Source of the DNA: an uncultured bacterium
GTDB taxonomy: Bacteria > Chloroflexota > Anaerolineae > J036 > Brachytrichaceae
Length of the DNA: 64,000 bases
Direction of reading: 5' to 3'
Assembly (NCBI GenBank): GCA_903921365.1
Contig: CAIXPS010000522.1
Span: 1-64,000 of the forward strand
Both the position numbers and the translations under genes were made by a program. Positions 27,092 through 36,246 of the stretch are shown in pieces; position 1 is the stretch's first letter; each line of letters begins with the position of its first letter. The notes below the pieces were generated by a model, which did not search any database, was not told the DNA's origin, and was given only the letters and a program-made list of their open reading frames with translations.

Positions 27092-28462
27092 ATGCCGGAA
27101 ACACTCGCATGGTGGCGTAAGGGAATCGATTTCAGTCAAATACCGCACTTGGTGACGGATAGCCCGGGACCCGAATCAATAAAGCTGCACGGTCGCGCTT
27201 CGAAAATCATGAAGGGGCTGTCATCACAAGTGAAGCTGCACCCGGTCTGCTTCAAGGAAGGATTCGGGGTCACTTTGACCGACGTGGACGGGAACACCTA
27301 TATCGACTTCTCGTCGGGCATCTATGTGACTACGCTCGGACACTGCCACCCGAAGATATCGGAGGCAGTTGCAAACGCAGCGAAGACGCTGATGAACTGC
27401 CATGATTTCACAACGCCAGTGAAGACCGAATTGCTTGAGAAGATGGTGGAGGTGCTCCCTCCAGGAATGAACGGCGTGCAACTGTACGATTCCGGGACGA
27501 CGGCGGTGGAAGCAGCCATCCGCGCCGCGCGCGCCTTCACGGGCAAGAGCGAATTCCTCGGCTTTATGATGGATTTCCATGGCAAGAGCGGTCACTCCGT
27601 GAGCCTGGCGAAAATGAACTCCACCAACGGCGCTGGCAGGGCGCAGGGGTTCTACATGCTCCCCAAGCCATACCCGTATCGCCCGTTGTTCAAGAAGGCG
27701 GATGGCAGCATTGATACCGATGCGTTCTTCACCTACTACGAATACGTGGTCGACAATGCCACGACCAACCAGATAGCGGCGGTCATCCTCGAACCGATCC
27801 AGGGGTGGGGCGGGTCTGTCATTCCGCCTGATGACTTCTTCCCCAAACTGCGCGCGTTCTGTGACCGCCATAAGTACCTGTTGATCGCCGACGAAGTGCT
27901 CACGAGTATGGGGCGGACGGGCAAGTACCTGTGCATGGAACACTGGAATATCGTCCCCGACATCACCACCATGGGCAAGGGCTTTGGCAACGGATTCCCG
28001 GTGACCGCGATGGTGGCGAATGAGCAGATCAAGGAGTCATTCGAGAAGATTTCGGCCTCGACCAGCTATGGCGGCAATCCGATGGCCTGTGCCGCTGCGC
28101 TCGCGTCGATCCAGGTGATCGAGGAAGAAGGGCTGAACGAAAACGCCATGCGGCTGGGCGCGTTCTTTGAGCGCCGGATGGCGCGTATGAAGGCCGAGCA
28201 CAAGATCATCGGCGATGTGCGCGTGAAGGGCTGCCTGATGGGGATAGAACTGGTCAAGGACCTCGAAACGAAGGAGCCGTTCGACGAAGCTGGCAAGCGG
28301 GTCTATCGCAAGGCGTTCAAGAAAGGGTTGGCGTGGATACCCGCCGGCCACATCCTGCGCTTGTCGCCGCCGATCATCATGGATGAGGAAATTGCGGCTA
28401 AGGGCATGGATATTGTGGATGAGGCAATTTTTGAGACCGAGCGTGAACTCGGCTATGCGTAA
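27092..28462 (+). CDS. Class III aminotransferase (acetylornithine/GABA aminotransferase family)
   Basis: A 456-residue PLP enzyme of the class III group. Visible motifs are the cofactor-binding YDSGTTAVEAAIRAAR (near 130), LIADEVLTSMGRTGK with the PLP-contacting Asp, and Lys296 in TTMGKGFGNGFPVTA. The start at ATG 27092 follows AGGAGATGC at the right distance; an ATG 42 bases upstream lacks a site. It is the first gene of the long plus-strand block of catabolic genes. It could act on an omega-amino acid or amino sugar. The group is certain but the substrate is not. Confidence 0.9.
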   Translation: MPETLAWWRKGIDFSQIPHLVTDSPGPESIKLHGRASKIMKGLSSQVKLHPVCFKEGFGVTLTDVDGNTYIDFSSGIYVTTLGHCHPKISEAVANAAKTLMNCHDFTTPVKTELLEKMVEVLPPGMNGVQLYDSGTTAVEAAIRAARAFTGKSEFLGFMMDFHGKSGHSVSLAKMNSTNGAGRAQGFYMLPKPYPYRPLFKKADGSIDTDAFFTYYEYVVDNATTNQIAAVILEPIQGWGGSVIPPDDFFPKLRAFCDRHKYLLIADEVLTSMGRTGKYLCMEHWNIVPDITTMGKGFGNGFPVTAMVANEQIKESFEKISASTSYGGNPMACAAALASIQVIEEEGLNENAMRLGAFFERRMARMKAEHKIIGDVRVKGCLMGIELVKDLETKEPFDEAGKRVYRKAFKKGLAWIPAGHILRLSPPIIMDEEIAAKGMDIVDEAIFETERELGYA

Positions 28463-28487
28463 TGCGTAAGCATGGAGGAGGATTGTG

Positions 28488-28979
28488 ATGAACCGGAACG
28501 ATGCACAGTGGGTGCTGGACTTTGAGTTACAGGGCGTGGAGCGCGACGAAGCGCTGGCAAAAGCGGCGCGCATTTTCGACGGCTGGGGGCTGGTGATGCC
28601 CGCCGGCGAGGTGTTGACGCCTCACTTTGGCCTGGGTGACTTCTACACTATCGGCGAGATCGAATACTGGATTGTCAACGACCGCGTGAACCAGTATTGC
28701 GGTAAGTTTCTGTTTATGTTTGAGAACCAGCGCTGTCCGTTGCATCACCACGATATCAAGGACGAGACGTTCTTCATCGTCAAAGGCGATGTCAGCATGA
28801 CCGCCGGCGGCGAGACATGGACGATGGCGCAGGGCGACACATTCAAGATGAAGCCCGGCGTCGATCACACGTTTATGGCAGTCGGCGCGCCGGCGCTGGT
28901 GCTGGAAGTCTCACTACCGTCCATCGAGCGCGATAATAGCTTCGCGGATAAGCGAATCGGCAATCAGGGCGTTATTTGA
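28488..28979 (+). CDS. Cupin protein, sugar-isomerase-like
   Basis: A 163-residue single-domain cupin. The metal site is visible as HHHDIKDETFFIVKG (about 85-99) with a later His in KPGVDHTFMAV. The pattern resembles D-lyxose ketol-isomerase-type cupins, but the length and N-terminus differ, so the substrate is only a suggestion. GGAGGAGGATT precedes the ATG (a GTG three bases earlier also exists). The stop overlaps the ATG of the next dehydrogenase gene, so the pair is coupled, consistent with a sugar pathway. Confidence 0.7.
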   Translation: MNRNDAQWVLDFELQGVERDEALAKAARIFDGWGLVMPAGEVLTPHFGLGDFYTIGEIEYWIVNDRVNQYCGKFLFMFENQRCPLHHHDIKDETFFIVKGDVSMTAGGETWTMAQGDTFKMKPGVDHTFMAVGAPALVLEVSLPSIERDNSFADKRIGNQGVI

Positions 28980-30133
28980 TGAAAACCTACAACATCGGGT
29001 TGATCGGCGCGGGATTCATGGGGCACGTTCACACCTACTGCTGGACTGCCATCCCGTTTTTCTACAAGAATCCCGGTTTCAAGATCGTCTTGAAAGCCGT
29101 GGCTACCTCCAAGCTTGCTACTGCGCAGGCGGCGCGGGATGAACTTGGTTATGAACGGGCACACAGTGATGCGGCTGCGCTGATCGCTGATCCGGAGATC
29201 GACATCATCGATATCGCGACGCCAAATAGCCTGCATCTCGATGCGTTGCTGCTGGCGCAACAGGCTGGCAAGCGCGTGTACTGTGATAAACCGTTGACCG
29301 GCAACCTGGAGCAGGCGCTCGAACTGGAACGGCAGATTGCGGCGCCGGGCGCGTTGGGTCAGATGACGTTGCAGTATCGCTTCTTCCCGGCGACGATGCG
29401 CGCGCGCGCGATGATCGACGCCGGGAAGATTGGCGACATCATTAACTTTCGGATTGAGTATCTGCATTCGGGCAATGTGGCGCCGGGAAAGCGCATGAAC
29501 TGGAAGGACTCGCGCGTGTTTGGCGCGGGCGTGTTGTATGACCTGGGTTCGCATGCCATTGACTTGCTGACCTGGTTGTGCGGCGCAGAGTTGGGTGAGG
29601 TTGTGGCTCGGCAGAAAACGCTGCACAAACTGCGCCCCTCGCTGCAGGATGCGGGTGTGCTGGTTGAACAGGATACCGACGACATGAGCGTCATCCTTGC
29701 CACACTGACGAACGGCGCGCTAGGCAGTATTGAGGTGTCGAAGATCGCGACCGGCGCGCAGGATGAGCTTCGGTTTGAGATTCACGGGACGAAGGGCGCG
29801 CTGCGGTTTAACCTGATGCAGCCCAACTATCTGGAGTATTTTGACATGGCTGACCCGGAACTGCCCCTGGGCGGCGAGTCCGGGTTCAAGCGCATCCACT
29901 GTCTGCAACGCTACGAATCTCCGGCCGGATTCCCAGGCCCCAAGTTTTCAATTGGATGGTTGCGTGGGCACCTGCATTGTCTGTACTCATTCATCGACGC
30001 TGTTCACAATGACAAGCCTTTTGAACCGTCGATCGCGCGCGGCATCGAGTTGGAGAAGTGGATTGCCTGTGTGGCGCAATCGGCGGAGAGCGGTCAGCCA
30101 GTCGTCGTGACGTCACAACCATCGGGCATATAA
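28979..30133 (+). CDS. Gfo/Idh/MocA family oxidoreductase
   Basis: A 384-residue NAD(P)-dependent dehydrogenase of the glucose-fructose oxidoreductase/inositol dehydrogenase family. The N-terminal Rossmann motif is GLIGAGFMGHVH (8-19). The catalytic motif is CDKPLTGNLEQA, with the family's EKP-type Lys, and the C-terminal domain has GVLYDLGSHAIDLLTWLCG. The ATG overlaps the cupin stop. It probably oxidises or epimerises a sugar or cyclitol. It is one of three paralogues in the window (also at 32261 and 41929). Confidence 0.88.
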   Translation: MKTYNIGLIGAGFMGHVHTYCWTAIPFFYKNPGFKIVLKAVATSKLATAQAARDELGYERAHSDAAALIADPEIDIIDIATPNSLHLDALLLAQQAGKRVYCDKPLTGNLEQALELERQIAAPGALGQMTLQYRFFPATMRARAMIDAGKIGDIINFRIEYLHSGNVAPGKRMNWKDSRVFGAGVLYDLGSHAIDLLTWLCGAELGEVVARQKTLHKLRPSLQDAGVLVEQDTDDMSVILATLTNGALGSIEVSKIATGAQDELRFEIHGTKGALRFNLMQPNYLEYFDMADPELPLGGESGFKRIHCLQRYESPAGFPGPKFSIGWLRGHLHCLYSFIDAVHNDKPFEPSIARGIELEKWIACVAQSAESGQPVVVTSQPSGI

Positions 30134-30136
30134 CCC

Positions 30137-31468
30137 ATGACCAAAAACTGCACCATCGGGCTCGACCTGGGAACGACGGCGTTCAAGAGTGCGCCGGTTG
30201 ACGGGACTGGATTGCTGGCCGATCCAACCGTCGTAAGCTATGATCTTGACTATCATGCCGGGGCCGTGACATTCGACCCGGAGTCGTACCTGCACATCGC
30301 GACAGCCGCTCTCGCAGGCGCAATTCGTTCGGCGCGCGCGGCTGGCCTGCAGGTAACGGCGATCGGGATTTCGTCGCAGGCGCAGACCTACATCCCACTG
30401 GATGCGCATGGGCATCCGATGCAGCCGGCGATTGTATGGACGGATGGCCGCGCAGTCAGCGAAGCGCAAGACGCTGCCCAGGCGATCCCCGACTTTGTCT
30501 CGCACTCCGGGTTTCGGCAACCGCTGCCCGAAATGTTCATGCCAAAAGTGCGCCAGTTCACGCGGAGCGAAGGCGCGCGCGCCGGGGATGTGTGGAAGTA
30601 TGTGTTGCTGAACGAGTACCTCATCTACCGGCTGACGGGCGTCGTCTACGGCGACACTACCAACCAGGGCATGAGCGGGTTTTACCACATCACCGAACGG
30701 CGCTGGTCGCAGGCTGCTCTGGCCTTTGCCGGGATCGCTGCAGGACAACTGGCCGAAACCGCTGGCGCGGCGCAGATCAACCATCCCCTCACCGCCGATT
30801 GGTGTCGCTCACTGGGCATCGGCGCCGCGCCGGTGTACTCATGCGGCAACGATCAGAGCTGTTCTGCGGCGGGCGTTGGGCTGACCAAAGCCGATGATAT
30901 TCTATGTAACTTTGGCACAGCGATGGTGATTTACGCGTTGAAGGATAACCTGCCCCGTGAGTTAGCGCCCCGCCAGATCGCAGGGATCAACCCGCTGACC
31001 GATCGCTACTTTCTGCTTGGTCTCGAATCAGAGTGCGGGAATATGATGGATTGGGCTTTTCGCCTGATGTACAGCGAATTGACGTTCACCCAGATGATGG
31101 AGGATGCGCTACGGATGGTCGTTGATACGCGCACCCTGCCAACGATCCAGATACCTGGCGGCGGGCGGATCGAAATCCAGGGGTTGAACGTCGGATGCGA
31201 GCGCCGCCATCTGGTGCGCGCACTGCTCGACCTCTACGCCCAGACTTTTGGCGAGTTGTATGCGGATGTGAGTGGTGAGCGACGCATTGGCGGGTCAGCA
31301 TCCGCGACGCGCGTCGCAGGCGGACTGTCGCGCAGTGATGCCTGGCTGGAATATCTCAGCCGCAGATTCGGGCTGACATTCAAGCGAGCTGCGAGCGATC
31401 AGGCCGCCTTGCCTGGGATTGCAAAGATTATTGAACGGAGGACTACTGTAAATGGAACATCGATTTGA
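30137..31468 (+). CDS. FGGY family carbohydrate kinase (short)
   Basis: A 443-residue sugar kinase of the FGGY family, which phosphorylates ketoses or polyols with ATP. The phosphate motif GLDLGTTAFKS is near residue 9, and the catalytic Asp lies in PAIVWTDGRA (about residue 99). The C-terminal GLSRSDAWLEYLSRRFG motif is present, but the last helices after SDQAALPG are shorter than in the usual 490-520-residue enzyme. It overlaps the creatininase-like gene by 17 bases. A second FGGY kinase is at 42975. Confidence 0.82.
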   Translation: MTKNCTIGLDLGTTAFKSAPVDGTGLLADPTVVSYDLDYHAGAVTFDPESYLHIATAALAGAIRSARAAGLQVTAIGISSQAQTYIPLDAHGHPMQPAIVWTDGRAVSEAQDAAQAIPDFVSHSGFRQPLPEMFMPKVRQFTRSEGARAGDVWKYVLLNEYLIYRLTGVVYGDTTNQGMSGFYHITERRWSQAALAFAGIAAGQLAETAGAAQINHPLTADWCRSLGIGAAPVYSCGNDQSCSAAGVGLTKADDILCNFGTAMVIYALKDNLPRELAPRQIAGINPLTDRYFLLGLESECGNMMDWAFRLMYSELTFTQMMEDALRMVVDTRTLPTIQIPGGGRIEIQGLNVGCERRHLVRALLDLYAQTFGELYADVSGERRIGGSASATRVAGGLSRSDAWLEYLSRRFGLTFKRAASDQAALPGIAKIIERRTTVNGTSI

Positions 31469-32237
31469 GTATTTAACTTCTGAAGAACTTAAGCCTTTTA
31501 TTGCGCAGAAAGCGCTGGTCGTCATGGGTATTGGGACGATTGAGGAACATGGCGCGCACCTGCCCACCGGCACCGACTGGTTTATCACGCAGCGCTTTAC
31601 AGACGACCTGTCGGCCTACCTCGACCAGAACAGCAGTGTGCCTTTCCTGACGCTGCCGGCGATCTGGACTGGCTATTCAGCCACGTTGATGCAGGCCTGG
31701 CCAGGGACGATACGCATGGCCACGCGAACCGTGATGGACATGATGCGCCAGATCATCGGGTCGCTATGCGAGATGGGCTTCGACAAGTTTCTGATTTTGA
31801 ACGGTCACGGCCATCACACTGAATTGCTGCGCGTGGTTGCGCGTGAGATCGCGGATGACCATGGCGTTTTCCCGGCAGTCACCAACTTCTTCACGCTTGG
31901 GGCCAAAGAATACAACGCGGCGCGCACCGGCCCGACTGGCACCAGCATCCACGGCGGCGAGGACGAGACATCGGTGATGCTGCACTACGGGTACAAGATC
32001 GATGTTTCGAAATACACGACGGTGGATCACGTCCACTATCACACCGAGTTTATGGCGGGCGACAACTTCCTTGGTTCGACCAAGCTATTTTGGTCAACGT
32101 GGAATTACAACCCGAGCACGACCGGGCTGCTGGGCGACCCAACGCCCTCCACGCCGGAACTCGGGCGCGTGCTCATCGAGGCGTGTGTGAAGAACCTGGC
32201 GCGCTTTGTCGAGGAGTATTGGCATCACCGCGATTAA
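31452..32237 (+). CDS. Creatininase family protein
   Basis: A 261-residue metal-dependent amidohydrolase of the creatininase family. The N-terminal EEHGAHLPTGTDWF segment (28-41) carries the Glu, His and Asp that bind the metals. NGHGHHTELL (about 118-127) and the HGGEDETSVML motif complete the site. Members hydrolyse creatinine, N-formyl-aminopyrimidine intermediates or related amides. The ATG overlaps the FGGY kinase end by 17 bases. The substrate is unknown; given the neighbours, a lactam or amide of a sugar-derived compound is possible. Confidence 0.85.
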   Translation: MEHRFEYLTSEELKPFIAQKALVVMGIGTIEEHGAHLPTGTDWFITQRFTDDLSAYLDQNSSVPFLTLPAIWTGYSATLMQAWPGTIRMATRTVMDMMRQIIGSLCEMGFDKFLILNGHGHHTELLRVVAREIADDHGVFPAVTNFFTLGAKEYNAARTGPTGTSIHGGEDETSVMLHYGYKIDVSKYTTVDHVHYHTEFMAGDNFLGSTKLFWSTWNYNPSTTGLLGDPTPSTPELGRVLIEACVKNLARFVEEYWHHRD

Positions 32238-32260
32238 CCTGCAAGTGTGCAAGGAGCAAT

Positions 32261-33496
32261 ATGGCAAAGGTAAAAGTAGGCGTATTTGGCGGGCGGCGCG
32301 GTGGAACAATGATCGACGTCATGTCGCGGCACCCGGATGCCGAACTCGTCGCAATCTGTGACTTCGATCCTGCGGCGCTCGACAAGGCGCGCGCTCTGGC
32401 CGAACACAATGGATCGAACGTGTCTCTATACACGGACTTCGAAAAGTTCATCAATCACGACATGGACGCTGTGGTGCTGGCGAACTACGCGACCGAACAT
32501 GCTCCCTATGCGGTAAGGGTGCTCGATTCGGGCCGGCATGTCACCAGCGAAGTGCTGGCGTGCCAGACGCTGGGCGAGGCCGTCGCGCTGGTCGAGGCGG
32601 TGGAGCGCAACGGCAAGGTGTACACCTACGCGGAGAACTACTGCTACTTCCGTGGCACGATGGAGATGCAGCGGCTTTACCGAAACGGCGACATCGGCGA
32701 GTTCCTTCATGGCGAAGGCGAATATGTGCACGACTGCGAAAGCATCTGGGTCGATATCACGCGCGGGCAGAAGGATCACTGGCGCAACTGGATACCGGCG
32801 ACTTATTACTGCACCCATGCCATCGGCCCGATCCTGACGATTACCGGCGCTCGCCCGACGCGGGTGAGCGCCTATGAGACGCGCAATGTCAACAAGCGGA
32901 CTTTTGGCAGTCGTTCCGCCGATGGGGCGGTGATCGTGTGCCAGATGGACAATGGCGCGACCGCTAAATTCCTGCCGTGGTCCAACTTCAAACGCCACCC
33001 CGAGTCGATCTGGTATGCCGTGTACGGCAGCAAGGGAATGATGGAAACAGACCGCTGGGGCGCCTCGTTTAACAAACTGAACCTGTTTGTTGAGGGCGAC
33101 GACGGCGCGCTGATGGAGCGCAGTTATCATCCCAGCGCGCGCCTGGAAACACAACTTGCGCGCAGTATCGGCGGACATGGCGGCTCGGACTTCTACACCA
33201 TGCACTTTTTTCTGGACAGCATCCTGAACCGCCCCGGGAAAGAGCGCGCCATCGATGTCTATCAGGCGCTCGATATGACGCTGCCCGGCATCCTTGGGTA
33301 CCGGTCGATCTGGGAAGGGAACATCCCGCTCGAAGTGCCGGACATGCGCGACAAAGGCATTCGTGAGAAGTACAGGGACGATCACTGGTGCTGTGATCCA
33401 AAGATGGCCGGGCCGGGTCAGCCAGATGCCAGTTGCTCACATGAGAAGGTCATTATCCCGGATGATGTCTATGATCGCCAGGCGGAATTAAAATAA
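32261..33496 (+). CDS. Gfo/Idh/MocA family oxidoreductase
   Basis: A 411-residue NAD(P)-dependent oxidoreductase. The N-terminal fingerprint is VGVFGGRRGGTMI, with RRG instead of the more usual GGMG; ICDFDPAALDKA closes the second strand. A TSEVLACQTLGEAVALVEAVER segment replaces the canonical EKP triad, so the catalytic Lys of the family is not seen at that place. A Tyr-rich region (TYAENYCYFRG) follows. AAGGAGCAAT stands before ATG 32261; the upstream in-frame extension to 32090 only overlaps the creatininase gene. It may be a divergent dehydrogenase or a glycosidase-like member. Confidence 0.82.
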   Translation: MAKVKVGVFGGRRGGTMIDVMSRHPDAELVAICDFDPAALDKARALAEHNGSNVSLYTDFEKFINHDMDAVVLANYATEHAPYAVRVLDSGRHVTSEVLACQTLGEAVALVEAVERNGKVYTYAENYCYFRGTMEMQRLYRNGDIGEFLHGEGEYVHDCESIWVDITRGQKDHWRNWIPATYYCTHAIGPILTITGARPTRVSAYETRNVNKRTFGSRSADGAVIVCQMDNGATAKFLPWSNFKRHPESIWYAVYGSKGMMETDRWGASFNKLNLFVEGDDGALMERSYHPSARLETQLARSIGGHGGSDFYTMHFFLDSILNRPGKERAIDVYQALDMTLPGILGYRSIWEGNIPLEVPDMRDKGIREKYRDDHWCCDPKMAGPGQPDASCSHEKVIIPDDVYDRQAELK

Positions 33497-33508
33497 ACCG
33501 TCGTCTCG

Positions 33509-33514
33509 TATAAT
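33509..33514 (+). promoter_or_regulatory. Perfect -10 hexamer before dnaJ-like gene
   Basis: TATAAT lies 45 bases before the ATG of the J-domain gene in a short gap. No good -35 is seen (AATTAA at 17 bases), so it is only a candidate promoter. Confidence 0.35.
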
Positions 33515-33558
33515 AACGATCTGCACCGGGATATCACCAGTGCACAGACAGTGAGTGC

Positions 33559-34110
33559 ATGATAAAACAACACGAGGATTACTACAAAATTTTGCAGGTG
33601 GATCCGTCTGCGGACCCCGAAGTAATTACGGCCGCTTACCGCCGCCTGGCCGTGAAGTATCACCCGGATACGAACCCGGCGCCTGATGCACTGCCGCGGA
33701 TGCAGAAAATAAACGAGGCATACGCGATTCTGTCTGATCCCGCTCAGCGCGCGATCTACGACCGCAGCCGCCGTAATGGCGTTGTGTTGCACGAAGGCCA
33801 CAACACGCAGGAGCCCGTGACGCGTCGCTCTGATGCGCGGAACTGGCAGGAGGCGGAGGCCGAGTGGATTCGCCAGAAGCGCTTCGCCGAAGACGCGTGG
33901 AAGCGGGCGGTGCGCGACGCCGAAATCGAGCGCGATCGCGTGTTGCGCGAAGCCGAGGATGCCTTTAACCGCGCTAAGCGCCAGGCCGAGGAAGCCTACA
34001 AGCGCGCATCGCGCGAGGCTGACATCGAGCGTGACAAGTCTTTGCGCGAGGCCGAAGACGCATGGAACCGCGTCAAGCGCACCGCACAGATGCCGCAAAC
34101 CCGCGGCTGA
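33559..34110 (+). CDS. DnaJ-domain protein with charged repeat tail
   Basis: A 183-residue protein with an N-terminal J domain (about 6-70) containing an intact HPD in KYHPDTNPA, so it should stimulate an Hsp70. From about residue 85 to the end the chain is an uninterrupted charged helix of repeats near 18 residues, with E-A-E-D-A and R-x-A-x-E themes: DAEIERDRVLREAEDAFNRAKRQ, then the same pattern again. It lacks the Gly/Phe and zinc regions of DnaJ. The helical tail may be an anchor or partner-binding rod. It stands alone among sugar genes. Confidence 0.85.
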   Translation: MIKQHEDYYKILQVDPSADPEVITAAYRRLAVKYHPDTNPAPDALPRMQKINEAYAILSDPAQRAIYDRSRRNGVVLHEGHNTQEPVTRRSDARNWQEAEAEWIRQKRFAEDAWKRAVRDAEIERDRVLREAEDAFNRAKRQAEEAYKRASREADIERDKSLREAEDAWNRVKRTAQMPQTRG

Positions 34111-34186
34111 CGGACTCTACGCGGAAGCACGGGACGGCGCCCGCTCACTGCAAATTCCGGATAAATCGACAACTCCCTCCCCGAAA

Positions 34187-34216
34187 ACGACAAGCATGCA
34201 GGGCGTCGTCTTTTTT
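34187..34216 (+). terminator. Weak terminator after the J-domain gene
   Basis: ACGAC (34187-34191) pairs with GTCGT (34205-34209), followed by C and six T (34211-34216). The stem is short and the loop long. Confidence 0.35.
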
Positions 34217-34286
34217 ACAATCTGGTGAATAATCAACAGCGATGCCGGATGATCATTCTGAATGACGCGTGCCGGCGGAGGCCAAT

Positions 34287-35444
34287 ATGAATAATCGACA
34301 AAGAATCCTTGCTGTGCTGAATTACCAGCCCTACGATCGCCTGCCGATCGTGCACTTCGGTTTCCTGGACGAGACGCTGGAGCGCTGGGAAAATGAAGGC
34401 CATATCAACCGCGCCGAGTTGCCGCATATTTACGATGGCAGCCCGAGTGAACAAAAGCTCACAGAGATGCTGGGCTTTGACTGCAATTACCACAACGTGT
34501 TCAGCCCATCTGTGCGGCTGGAGCCCCCGTTCGAGTCCAAGGTGCTGGAGTACCTGCCCGGCGGGTACCGCAAGGTGCTCAATGGCGACGGCGGCATTGT
34601 CCTCGACAGCGATGACAATTCGAGCATCCCTGGCGCGGTGGATCATATCCTGAAGGGGCGCGCGGAGTGGGACGGTATTTTCCTCGAAAAGCTTCAGTAC
34701 TTCGATGATCGCGTCACTCGCGCGTGGGTGAACTGCGGCGGCGTGATGAAGCGGTTTGACCAGGGCGGTAGGGACTATCTCATCAATCCTGACCGGCAGA
34801 CGCATATCCTGTTGCATTGTGGCAGCTTGATGGGCGTGTTGCGCGACTATGTCGGCATCGAGCACCTGAGCTATCTGCCTGGCGATGACGATGTCTTGTT
34901 TGACGAGATGATCGAGGTCAATGCAGACTTGTGTTATCGCTGCACCGAGACGGCGCTCGCCAGCGGGGTCACTTTTGACATTGGCCACTTCTGGGAGGAT
35001 ATCTGCTACAAGAGCGGGCCGCTGGTGAACCCGAAGATGTTCTACAACAAAATCGGCCCGCACTATCGCCGCATCACCGACCTGCTGCATCGATATGGGG
35101 TCGACCTTGTCTCGCTGGACTGCGACGGCAAAATCGATATGTTGGTTCCTACCTTTATCGAGAATGGCGTCAATGTCATGTTCCCGATTGAGGTGGGCAC
35201 ATGGGGCGCTAACCTGCGCCCGTGGCGCGAGAAGTACGGCAAGCAGATTCGCGGCGTCGGCGGGATGGCCAAGCGCGTGTTTGGGTTTGAGCGCGAGGAC
35301 GTGGACGCTGAAATCGAACGCTTGAAGCAACTGGTGGATATGGGCGGGTTCCTGCCGTGTCCCGATCACCGTATTGCGCCGGACGCCAAGTGGGAAAATG
35401 TGCAGTATTACTGCGATGAGTTGCGCAGGATATTTGGCGGTTAA
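34287..35444 (+). CDS. Uroporphyrinogen-decarboxylase-like protein (UroD/MtaA superfamily), second copy
   Basis: A 385-residue paralogue of the protein at 14782. NNRQRILAVLNYQPYDRLPIVHFGF is the classical N-terminal start of UROD/MtaA superfamily members; DIGHFWEDICYKSGPLVNPKMF and DLVSLDCDGKIDMLVPTFIENGVNVMFPIEVG correspond to the barrel centre. The haem-enzyme motifs are absent, so it may be a methyltransferase or a decarboxylase of a small organic acid. GGAGGCCAAT precedes ATG 34287. The stop is followed by GTG 35446 of the aldolase-like gene, indicating close coupling. Confidence 0.82.
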   Translation: MNNRQRILAVLNYQPYDRLPIVHFGFLDETLERWENEGHINRAELPHIYDGSPSEQKLTEMLGFDCNYHNVFSPSVRLEPPFESKVLEYLPGGYRKVLNGDGGIVLDSDDNSSIPGAVDHILKGRAEWDGIFLEKLQYFDDRVTRAWVNCGGVMKRFDQGGRDYLINPDRQTHILLHCGSLMGVLRDYVGIEHLSYLPGDDDVLFDEMIEVNADLCYRCTETALASGVTFDIGHFWEDICYKSGPLVNPKMFYNKIGPHYRRITDLLHRYGVDLVSLDCDGKIDMLVPTFIENGVNVMFPIEVGTWGANLRPWREKYGKQIRGVGGMAKRVFGFEREDVDAEIERLKQLVDMGGFLPCPDHRIAPDAKWENVQYYCDELRRIFGG

Positions 35445-35445
35445 T

Positions 35446-36240
35446 GTGAATGCAATTGAGATCAAGACCAGGCGGTTGATGTCGGGCGGGCGCGCAGTCA
35501 TCGTCGCCTGCGACCACGGCGAGTTCGACGGGCCGATCCCGGGGATGATCAATCTGGGCGAAACGATTCGCCGGATCAATCCTGCGGTGGATGCTGTGCT
35601 GCTCAGCCCCGGCATGATTCGTCACACCGGCGATTACTTCACAGCCAAGGGCGCTCCGCTCGTGATCGGCCGGTTGAACTGGGACACGGTGTACTGCTTT
35701 CACTGGAATTACAACGACGCCCCTGCGGTCGAAGCGTTTTCACCCGAAGAGGCGCTGTCGCTAGGCGTCGAAGTGGCGCTTGTCTCTTTGACGCTCAAGA
35801 CGGGCAGCGAAGAGCGCGATGCGCGCAATGTCGAAGTCTTCCGCCGCCTGGCGGCGCAGTGCCATAGGCTAGGGCTGCCTGTGATCGGCGAGTACTTCCC
35901 GGCCTATAGCGATACGCTCAGCCCGGATGAGATGCACCAGCAGGTTAAGATCGGTTGTCGCATCCTGGCCGAGTTGGGCGCCGATATGATCAAGACGTTT
36001 TACACCCACCGTTTCAGCGAAGTCACGGCGGGTTGCCCGGCGCCTGTGTTCGCGCTTGGCGCCGCAAAGTTGCCGACGCCTCTGGACGCCTTGCGACTGG
36101 CGCAGAACGAGGTCGCAGCCGGCGCGCAAGGGGTGGTGTTTGGGCGCAACGCTTTACAAGTTGAAGACCCCATCCGGTTTCAGGCCGCGTTGATCGAGGT
36201 TGTAAAACACGGCGTCAAACCTGAGGATGTGTGGCAGTAG
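35446..36240 (+). CDS. Class I aldolase of the DhnA/FbaB (DeoC/LacD) family
   Basis: A 264-residue TIM-barrel aldolase. The start VIVACDHGEFDGPIPGM is the family signature. The Schiff-base Lys is probably in the strand DMIKTFYTHRF (about residue 180), and GVVFGRNALQVEDPIRF is the phosphate-binding end. Such enzymes act on fructose-1,6-bisphosphate, 2-amino-3,7-dideoxyheptulosonate or related sugar phosphates. The GTG 35446 start follows the upstream stop by one base; the longer ORF to 35374 overlaps the UroD-like gene. With an isomerase and FGGY kinase nearby it would complete an isomerase-kinase-aldolase route. Confidence 0.78.
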   Translation: MNAIEIKTRRLMSGGRAVIVACDHGEFDGPIPGMINLGETIRRINPAVDAVLLSPGMIRHTGDYFTAKGAPLVIGRLNWDTVYCFHWNYNDAPAVEAFSPEEALSLGVEVALVSLTLKTGSEERDARNVEVFRRLAAQCHRLGLPVIGEYFPAYSDTLSPDEMHQQVKIGCRILAELGADMIKTFYTHRFSEVTAGCPAPVFALGAAKLPTPLDALRLAQNEVAAGAQGVVFGRNALQVEDPIRFQAALIEVVKHGVKPEDVWQ

Positions 36241-36246
36241 CAGCAA

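Noticed and set aside
34233-35615. Minus-strand open frame of 460 codons opposite the second UroD-like gene
   Set aside because: No recognisable motif; the plus strand carries a conserved protein with a good ribosome site.
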